From the NCBI GenBank assembly GCA_964611585.1, contig CAZTAK010000074.1:1-10479 (forward strand): a stretch of DNA of 10,479 bases. Direction: 5' to 3'. Made by a program: the position numbers and the translations under genes. The notes beneath the pieces are model-generated. The model was not told the origin of the DNA. It did no database searches and was given only the letters and a program-made list of their open reading frames with translations. Below are positions 5,878-10,479 of the stretch, piece by piece. The first letter of the stretch is position 1, and each line of letters opens with the position of its first letter. The DNA is from CAZTAK01 sp964611585 (GTDB taxonomy: Bacteria; Pseudomonadota; Alphaproteobacteria; SHVP01).

Positions 5878-7839
5878 ATGACCGTTCTTGCCGCCGCCCC
5901 AGCACCTTTGATCTCGGCAAATCGCCGTATCTTTATTATGTCCGCGCTGTTGCTAACGACGGGCCTGGAGAGCCTCGACAACAGCTTCGTGCCGATTTCC
6001 TTCCGCGACATGATCGACGACCTGGACACCAGCACCAGCGTCATCGTGTGGGTCACGCTTGGCTACTTCATCGCGGCGACGGGGCCGATGCTTTTCCTGG
6101 CGCGCGTCGGCGACAGGATCGGTCAAGCGCGTCTCTTCCAAATGGGCACTGCGGTCTGGGCGCTGGCGATGATCGCGTGTACGTGGGCGCCGGATGTTTC
6201 GACTCTCATCGCATTCCGCATGGTTCAAGGCTTGGGTCTGGGCATGTTCCTGCCGGCCACGTTTTCGATCGGCGCGCAAGTCTATCCTGAAAGTCAGCGG
6301 GGGCGGGCGCTTGGCCTGCTCGCAGCCGGCAACGCCATCGGCTTTGTGCTGGGGCCCATTTTTGCGGGGTTCCTCCTCGACGCCTATGACTGGCACGCCA
6401 TCTTCGCCTCGCGCATACCCTTCGGCATTCTCGCCATTGCACTTGCCTACGCGGCTTTCGCCGGGACGCACGTGTTTGCATCGGAAAAGCGGCGCGAAAA
6501 CTATGATTTTGTCGGCGCGCTTCTGCTGACGCTCTGTTTCCTCGGAATTCTCTTCGGGTTCAACCGGTTGCCGGTCGAGGACAACCATCTCGACTGGTTT
6601 GTGTGGGCAGTCCTCGCTGCGGGCATCGTGTTTTTCGTCCTCTTTATTCGGCAAGAACAGCGAAGCCCAGACCCGCTCCTGGATGTGACGCTGTTTCGCA
6701 TCAGCCCGGTGTTCACCAAAACCGCTATCGCCTACATCGCGATGTTTGCGAGCTTTCCGGTCATACTTTTCGTTCTGCCCATCTTTATGCTCGTAGGGAT
6801 GGAGGTACGGCCATGGGACATGGGCCTGATCCTTGCCGTCGGCGCCTTATGCACCTTCCTGCTGAGCCCGTTCGCGGGGCGACTTGCGGACCGCTATGGG
6901 GCCGCACGCATGTGCACAATCGGCACGCTCCTGGCTGTGGCCGCGTTCCTGTCGCTGCTGCTGATCGATGTTAACGGTTCGCCGCTGTGGTTGCTTGTCC
7001 CACTCGCTCTCAGGGGCGTCGGAATGGGTTTGTTCTTCTCCCCTAACAACGCGCTGTTGATGTCAAGCGTGCCGAAAGAGCATATGGGCATGGCTGCCGG
7101 CATGATCGGAACCCTCCGTCAGGCGGGATTCGCCATCGGGATGGCAGTGATCGCAGCCTTGTTCACTGCACTTCAAGACGGCTTTGAGGGCGGTTGGTCG
7201 CGGGAAGCCCTGCACCTGATTTCGCCCGATACGGCATTTGTTCTGACGCGCGTGGTCGAGGAAGGCGGCAACTGGTCGCCCGAAATGATGCTCTTCATCT
7301 TACGAATGAGTGCCATCGTGTGCTCGGGCGTCCTCATTCTTACGCTCGTCAACTCGATGCCGCGGCTGCAAATGACCAGCCGGCGCCAACTGGCAGTGCT
7401 CGGAGTTGCTGCCGTGGCATCCGTTGGTGGCGCGATCCTGTTTGCCAGTTTGTCGGGGATCCAGGTTCAGGCCGACTCTTCCGCCGCAATCGTCCGGTCG
7501 GCGGACGACGAAGAACCGGTGGCCTTTGGCTCGGCTTCGCGCGAGGCGATAGTTCTTGCAGCCATCACCTACGCGACGGCTGCCGATGCCTTCGGCGACC
7601 AATGCGCGGTGTGTCATGGTGAGGATGGCCACGGGTTACCTGACCTCGGCGTCGATTTGATTGCGAGCGCGTTCATCCCGAGCGCGTCGGATTCCGATCT
7701 CGCGAGCTTCATCCGCTCGGGGCGCGACACCGATGCGCCAGGCAACCTGACCGGACGCGCCATGCCCGCCTTCCCCGATCTCGAACCCCGCAGTATCGAC
7801 TTGCTGGTCGCCTACGTTCGCGGCCTTCGTTATCGCTAG
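5878..7839 (+). CDS. DHA2-type MFS transporter fused to a C-terminal cytochrome c domain
   Basis: The single frame encodes 653 residues. Residues 15-494 are a 14-segment drug:H+ antiporter-2 (EmrB/QacA-like) major facilitator: the segment-1 acidic motif is ESLDNSFVPISF (31-42), motif A is ARVGDRIGQARLF (75-87), the motif C-like stretch is GNAIGFVLGPIFAG (151-164), and the second-half motif A is GRLADRYGAAR (334-344). After a basic cytoplasmic turn (NSMPRLQMTSRRQ) comes an extra hydrophobic segment at 505-528, an acidic linker, and at about 565-653 a class I cytochrome c domain. Its heme site is CAVCH (Cys576, Cys579, His580), with Met629 in GRAMPAFPDL as the likely sixth ligand and a closing helix, SIDLLVAYVRGLR. 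An odd number of segments puts the heme domain in the periplasm, where heme is attached. ATG 5878 was chosen: GGAG is 9 bases upstream and similarity starts directly after; the frame is open back to 5683 but that part looks non-coding. Substrate, electron donor and acceptor are unknown. Ordinary members of the transporter family lack a cytochrome. No frameshift or stop is visible at the junction. Confidence 0.9.
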   Translation: MTVLAAAPAPLISANRRIFIMSALLLTTGLESLDNSFVPISFRDMIDDLDTSTSVIVWVTLGYFIAATGPMLFLARVGDRIGQARLFQMGTAVWALAMIACTWAPDVSTLIAFRMVQGLGLGMFLPATFSIGAQVYPESQRGRALGLLAAGNAIGFVLGPIFAGFLLDAYDWHAIFASRIPFGILAIALAYAAFAGTHVFASEKRRENYDFVGALLLTLCFLGILFGFNRLPVEDNHLDWFVWAVLAAGIVFFVLFIRQEQRSPDPLLDVTLFRISPVFTKTAIAYIAMFASFPVILFVLPIFMLVGMEVRPWDMGLILAVGALCTFLLSPFAGRLADRYGAARMCTIGTLLAVAAFLSLLLIDVNGSPLWLLVPLALRGVGMGLFFSPNNALLMSSVPKEHMGMAAGMIGTLRQAGFAIGMAVIAALFTALQDGFEGGWSREALHLISPDTAFVLTRVVEEGGNWSPEMMLFILRMSAIVCSGVLILTLVNSMPRLQMTSRRQLAVLGVAAVASVGGAILFASLSGIQVQADSSAAIVRSADDEEPVAFGSASREAIVLAAITYATAADAFGDQCAVCHGEDGHGLPDLGVDLIASAFIPSASDSDLASFIRSGRDTDAPGNLTGRAMPAFPDLEPRSIDLLVAYVRGLRYR

Positions 7840-7871
7840 GCTACCGCAGTGACGGTTCGATCGGTGGCGGC

Positions 7872-7901
7872 CAGCCGGCTGCCGCGGGGTTCGCGCGAAC
7901 C
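7872..7901. repeat. Two neighbouring perfect palindromes after the MFS-cytochrome gene
   Basis: CAGCCGGCTG (7872-7881) and GGTTCGCGCGAACC (7888-7901) are both exact inverted repeats, 6 bases apart, beginning 32 bases after the stop codon. They could form mRNA stems protecting or ending the transcript, although no T-tract follows, or they could be protein-binding sites. The symmetry is seen directly; the role is inferred. Confidence 0.5.
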
Positions 7902-8086
7902 ACGAATGCGTCTTCGAGTGAAGAGTGGGCGGTGGAGCCCTGACGCCAAGCAACCCAGTCAACAAGTGTTTCCGCGCGACACTCTAAAATCGTTGGTTTA
8001 CTTCGTATCGGCGAAGGCCTTGAGTCAGACTGGCGGAGGTGCTCTGACTCCTGCGCCGCGATCCAAGTGTGACGATCCATTTTAGG

Positions 8087-8104
8087 CCTGGCTTAGCCAG
8101 GTTT
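8087..8104 (+). terminator. Weak candidate terminator for the MFS-cytochrome gene
   Basis: CCTGGC (8087-8092) and GCCAGG (8096-8101) pair around a TTA loop, followed by TTT and then CGG. The stem is short and the T-tract minimal, and it lies about 250 bases past the stop codon, so this is a possible rather than convincing end of the plus-strand transcript. Confidence 0.3.
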
Positions 8105-8184
8105 CGGCGCCCTCAACCCCTTCGAATCGGCATAGCGGCGAAAGTGTTGGAGGGTCAGGTGGCGAGAACCGAAGAGGGTTCGTC

Positions 8185-8219
8185 AAAAAGGCCCGCGGAG
8201 GACTTCTCCACCGCGGGCC
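8185..8219 (-). terminator. Intrinsic terminator of the substrate-binding protein gene
   Basis: Read on the minus strand, a perfect 9-bp GC-rich outer stem (GGCCCGCGG at 8190-8198 with CCGCGGGCC at 8211-8219) continues, after an A-A mismatch, into a 3-bp inner stem (8200-8202 with 8207-8209) around the loop 8203-8206. It is followed directly by five T (A at 8185-8189 on the plus strand). The hairpin begins 23 bases beyond the stop codon at 8243-8245. This is a textbook Rho-independent terminator and shows that no gene follows in the same transcript. Confidence 0.92.
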
Positions 8220-8242
8220 CTGCAACAATACGTATTCAACCG

Positions 8243-9793
8243 TCACTCAACAAGATCGATAGCGTGGTAATTGATCACTCGTTGGACCCGCTCGTAGTTA
8301 CGCACGTTCTTGGCCAGGCCATCGAACTCTACGGATTCGTTAAAATACAGCGCCGATGCCTGATCATGGTAACGCTGCATTACTTGAGCCACGAGCTCGG
8401 CGCGCTTGTCGAGGTCGAACTCTTGGTTAGCCGCCTCAATCGTCGGCATGATCTCCTCATCGCAGTACCACGCATTGAAGAACCTGCACGAATGCAATGA
8501 GTTCAATGAGCGCAATGCGTCGATCGACGGCCCCGAACCATAGTCCATGCCAAACGCAGATCCCTCCCATGGTGTCCGCTTGAAGATCTTCCCGATCAGG
8601 TCCGAGATCGGCATGGTACGAAGTTCCATCATGACCCCAATCTGCGCGAGATTCTGGGCCGCATACTGGTAGATATCAGCAGTGACCCCGCTCGCCACGA
8701 ACTCTACAATGAACTCGAAGCCATCGGGATAACCTGCCTCGGCCAAAAGCTGCTTCGCTTTTTCCGGATTATACGGATAGGGCGCTATGCCCGTCTGGTA
8801 TCCGTTGGTAGCCCGATCTGCAGGCTGGCTTGCGGGAACCGTCTGCCCGAGAAACAACGCAGCAATATACGCCTCCTTGTTCACGCCGTAGTTGATCGCT
8901 CTGCGCACACGGACGTCCTGAAGCGGGCCTTCCTTCGTGGTGATTATCGCCATAACGGTGACCGAGGGCACCGGGACAGCCAACAGAGTCCCGCCCCCAC
9001 TCTCGATAGCCTCCTTGCCATCGGGAGAAATGCGAAGCGCGATATCGATCTGGCCCGACTGCACGCCTGCGACACGCGTCGCGTTTTCAGGCAGTTCAAT
9101 GATCTCAAGTCTGTCGACTTTGGGCGAACGCCAACCATTGTTGAATGCGACGCCTTCGACCTTTCCTACGTCCCAGTCGGTGGCCATAAAGGCACCGGTG
9201 CCAATCGGTTGTTTTGCGAACGCTTCGGGGCCAAGGTCGGCCCAATGTCCGGGGGCAAACACACGCAGTGTTCCCAGCTGCGCGGCCAGAATGGGGTTCG
9301 GAATTTTTGTTCTTATTTCGACCGTAAGATCATCGACAGCACGGGCCGAAGCCAACCCATGAATCTCCCGGAAGACCGAGGTGGTCCTTCCTTTTTCGCT
9401 CAAAAGATATTCGAGGTTGGCTACCACGGCATTGGCGTTGAAGGCTTCGCCGTTTTGGAATTTGACTCCCGGCCGAAGCGTCAGCAACCAAGTGTCCGTG
9501 CCTTTGGATTCCCACGCAACAGCAAGACCCGGGTTTGTCGTGCCCTGCGCGTCGACATAAGTAATTGTGTCGAAGAACGCCATCCAGGTGAAAATGGTGG
9601 GATGGTTCGTAGACGTGTGCGGATTACCAAGGCCCGGCGGCAGTCCGTATGTCGCGACCCGAAGCGTCTTTTCCGCCGCGGCCGGTTGAACGAACAAAGG
9701 TGCTACCAAAGCAACGAAAGTCGCTGCGACAACAGCGAAACCAAGACGAACAAACAAATGACGTAATGAATCGGCAATAAGCATATTCTTCAT
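8243..9793 (-). CDS. Family-5 ABC transporter periplasmic substrate-binding protein
   Basis: The 516-residue product is a secreted extracellular solute-binding protein of family 5 (SBP_bac_5; binds peptides, nickel chelates, opines or related small molecules). The signal peptide is plain: a basic start with Arg11 and Arg16, a hydrophobic core at about 17-35, and a likely cut after Ala40 in QPAAA-EK. There is no lipobox Cys, so the protein is probably soluble in the periplasm. Family marks in order are TLRVATYG, PGLAVAWESKGTDTWLLTLR, PGVKFQNGEAFNANAVVANL, QPIGTGAFM, VRRAINYGVNKEAYI, YNPEKAKQLLAEAGYPDGF, and late RAELVAQVMQRYHDQASALY. Cys436 and Cys444 lie close together in a region that could form a disulfide. 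ATG 9791-9793 is preceded by GGGAGAG. No permease or ATPase gene is nearby and a strong terminator follows, so it is an orphan here or the partner genes lie elsewhere. The ligand cannot be deduced from sequence alone. Confidence 0.93.
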   Translation of the reverse strand: MKNMLIADSLRHLFVRLGFAVVAATFVALVAPLFVQPAAAEKTLRVATYGLPPGLGNPHTSTNHPTIFTWMAFFDTITYVDAQGTTNPGLAVAWESKGTDTWLLTLRPGVKFQNGEAFNANAVVANLEYLLSEKGRTTSVFREIHGLASARAVDDLTVEIRTKIPNPILAAQLGTLRVFAPGHWADLGPEAFAKQPIGTGAFMATDWDVGKVEGVAFNNGWRSPKVDRLEIIELPENATRVAGVQSGQIDIALRISPDGKEAIESGGGTLLAVPVPSVTVMAIITTKEGPLQDVRVRRAINYGVNKEAYIAALFLGQTVPASQPADRATNGYQTGIAPYPYNPEKAKQLLAEAGYPDGFEFIVEFVASGVTADIYQYAAQNLAQIGVMMELRTMPISDLIGKIFKRTPWEGSAFGMDYGSGPSIDALRSLNSLHSCRFFNAWYCDEEIMPTIEAANQEFDLDKRAELVAQVMQRYHDQASALYFNESVEFDGLAKNVRNYERVQRVINYHAIDLVE

Positions 9794-9900
9794 GATGTGT
9801 TCTCTCCCTTTTTCGTTGAACCAATCTATCGGGCACTCGGTACTCTGATCTGTGCAGCGTGAGATGAATCTGGACAGCCTGTAAAATTACCAACAGTCGG

Positions 9901-9951
9901 TTACAGTCTTGTGACGGCGGTCGAGTCGCGATCGGTTTCGGGTTTTCGCAT
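9901..9951 (-). other. Possible 16-codon leader ORF upstream of the substrate-binding protein gene
   Basis: ATG 9949-9951 is preceded by AAGGAG only 3 bases away and opens a frame MRKPETDRDSTAVTRL ending at TAA 9901-9903. It ends 107 bases before the substrate-binding protein start. It could be a leader peptide, the stump of a gene cut by the insertion-sequence remnant next to it, or chance. The only evidence is the ribosome binding site. Confidence 0.2.
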
Positions 9952-9954
9952 CGT

Positions 9955-10236
9955 CTCCTTGCAGGTTGGTTGCTAGATTCCGTACTTGGCCGACAGGACG
10001 GCTCGGCCAGCAGCTGCCTGAGTTGGGTGTTCTTGTGGCGGGAATTGGTCCCGGCTTCCAGGCACGGCTTGCTTTAGTGGTCGTACAAGCGGGTCGGCAT
10101 GCCATCGCGGTGGCACGGCTCGGCAATGCTGTCGGCGCCGAGCAAGGCGGAGAGCACGACGCGGATCTTCACCTCCGCCGCGTGTCCTGCGGTGGTTATC
10201 TTTCACGACGGATCCAGTTGACACGTCCATGTTCAT
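9955..10236 (-). pseudogene. Broken IS3-family transposase OrfA
   Basis: The start is intact: ATG 10234-10236 with GGAGG 9 bases upstream, reading MNMDVSTGSVVKDNHRRTRG. The frame then shifts, at about 10178-10195, into one that reads EVKIRVVLSALLGADSIAE followed by PCHRDGMPTRLYDH. This matches the helix-turn-helix region of IS3-group OrfA proteins (KIRIVLxGLRGEDSIAELCRREGI...LYYxWSKEFLEAG). At the conserved Trp of the YxWSK box the codon is TAA (10074-10076 on this strand), after which SKPCLEAG continues in frame before the similarity fades. There is thus at least one frameshift, one nonsense change and several altered conserved residues. No orfB or terminal inverted repeats are visible. The element is dead and old. 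It lies next to the scaffold gap, as repeated sequences often do. Confidence 0.78.
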
Positions 10237-10253
10237 CTCAGGCCCCCTCCGAG

Positions 10254-10263
10254 NNNNNNNNNN
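10254..10263. other. Scaffold gap of ten N
   Basis: Ten ambiguous bases, a placeholder for a gap of unknown size. Sequence to the right may not be directly adjacent to the insertion-sequence remnant on the left, so gene order across this point should not be trusted. Confidence 0.97.
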
Positions 10264-10286
10264 TGGTCCCCCAGGCTCCGACGCCC

Positions 10287-10479
10287 CTAGATGATGCCGT
10301 CTGCTGCCAGGCGCTCTATCACCGCCTTCGAGCGCTCGAAGAAAAAGGGGTGAACCCGTTCAGACGCTGGAAGATCGATTTGATCGAGAGTATTGGCATC
10401 GAGAAAGTGATGCTCGGCGTAGCTGGTCGCGTAGGCCTGAAAGGGTTGGCGGCAAAGCACATTGAACATGCCTGGGCGG
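10287..10479 (-). CDS. C-terminal end of an unrecognised protein
   Basis: A minus-strand frame is open from the right edge to TAG 10287-10289, giving the last 63 whole residues of a protein whose start lies outside the window. It reads as true coding sequence, with stretches such as PFQAYATSYAEHHFLDANTL and ERVHPFFFERSKAVIERLAA and a normal ending GII. An internal ATG at 10467-10469 lacks a ribosome binding site, so the gene most likely begins further right. I do not recognise the family. No membrane segment or catalytic motif can be pinned down in this fragment. Confidence 0.5.
   Translation of the reverse strand, partial: RPGMFNVLCRQPFQAYATSYAEHHFLDANTLDQIDLPASERVHPFFFERSKAVIERLAADGII

Larger units (their letters stand above)
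7840..8184. other. Intergenic region between convergent genes
   Basis: This stretch of about 345 bases lies between the stop of the transporter-cytochrome gene and the terminator of the convergent substrate-binding protein gene. It holds two palindromes right after the stop (7872-7881 and 7888-7901) and a small hairpin at 8087-8101. Short open frames exist on both strands, but none has a start with a ribosome binding site or a recognisable product. Confidence 0.5.

Noticed and set aside
8069..8500. Plus-strand open frame of 143 codons
   Set aside because: It runs through the intrinsic terminator and the antisense of the substrate-binding protein C-terminus; no coding signature of its own.
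9209..9766. Plus-strand open frame of 185 codons opposite the substrate-binding protein
   Set aside because: Antisense to a clearly coding family-5 binding protein with signal peptide; the product is compositionally odd and has no motif.
9893..9908. Short direct repeat ACAGTC-GGTT-ACAGTC upstream of the substrate-binding protein gene
   Set aside because: Only six bases each; too short to call an operator without further copies or conservation.
1..10479. CRISPR array, tRNA, rRNA or toxin-antitoxin pair
   Set aside because: No regularly spaced repeats, no cloverleaf or conserved rRNA stretches, and no paired small genes were found on reading both strands.

Overview
The window is GC-rich DNA with gene families and codon use typical of a Gram-negative proteobacterium, most likely an alphaproteobacterium. 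This rests on the lysophospholipid-acyltransferase (DUF374) gene, the phosphoribosylanthranilate isomerase-like remnant, the IS3-type transposase remnant and long Ala/Arg/Gly-rich frames; no marker gene gives a firmer placement. A run of ten N at 10254-10263 is a scaffold join, so the last ~215 bases need not be adjacent to the rest.

Left part (1-2020, all minus strand): a multi-membrane-segment protein cut by the window edge, then a DUF374 lipid acyltransferase translated from a TTG immediately behind a decayed phosphoribosylanthranilate isomerase-family (TrpF-like) reading frame. The remnant has lost its N-terminal half and its phosphate-binding loop. Middle part (2144-5056): a GT4 glycosyltransferase on the plus strand runs tail-to-tail into a minus-strand pair, a UPF0104/LPG-synthase-TM-like membrane protein and a SAM-dependent methyltransferase, with a 97-bp overlap of coding ends. 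Glycosyltransferase, methyltransferase, flippase-like protein and lipid acyltransferase together suggest a cell-envelope lipid or glycoconjugate locus. That is an inference from context.

The most unusual gene is at 5878-7839. It is a 14-segment DHA2-type major facilitator transporter followed, in the same uninterrupted frame, by a fifteenth membrane segment and a complete C-terminal mono-heme cytochrome c domain (CAVCH heme site, downstream Met ligand). The extra segment places the heme domain in the periplasm, where c-type cytochromes mature, so the topology is self-consistent. The gene follows about 820 bp without a convincing gene, has a strong mRNA hairpin directly in front of its ribosome binding site, and is followed by two perfect palindromes.

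Right part: a convergent minus-strand gene for a secreted family-5 (peptide/nickel/opine-type) ABC substrate-binding protein ends at a textbook intrinsic terminator. No permease or ATPase gene is in the window. Upstream of it lies a broken IS3-family orfA, then the scaffold gap, then the C-terminal end of an unrecognised gene. No tRNA, rRNA or CRISPR array was seen.
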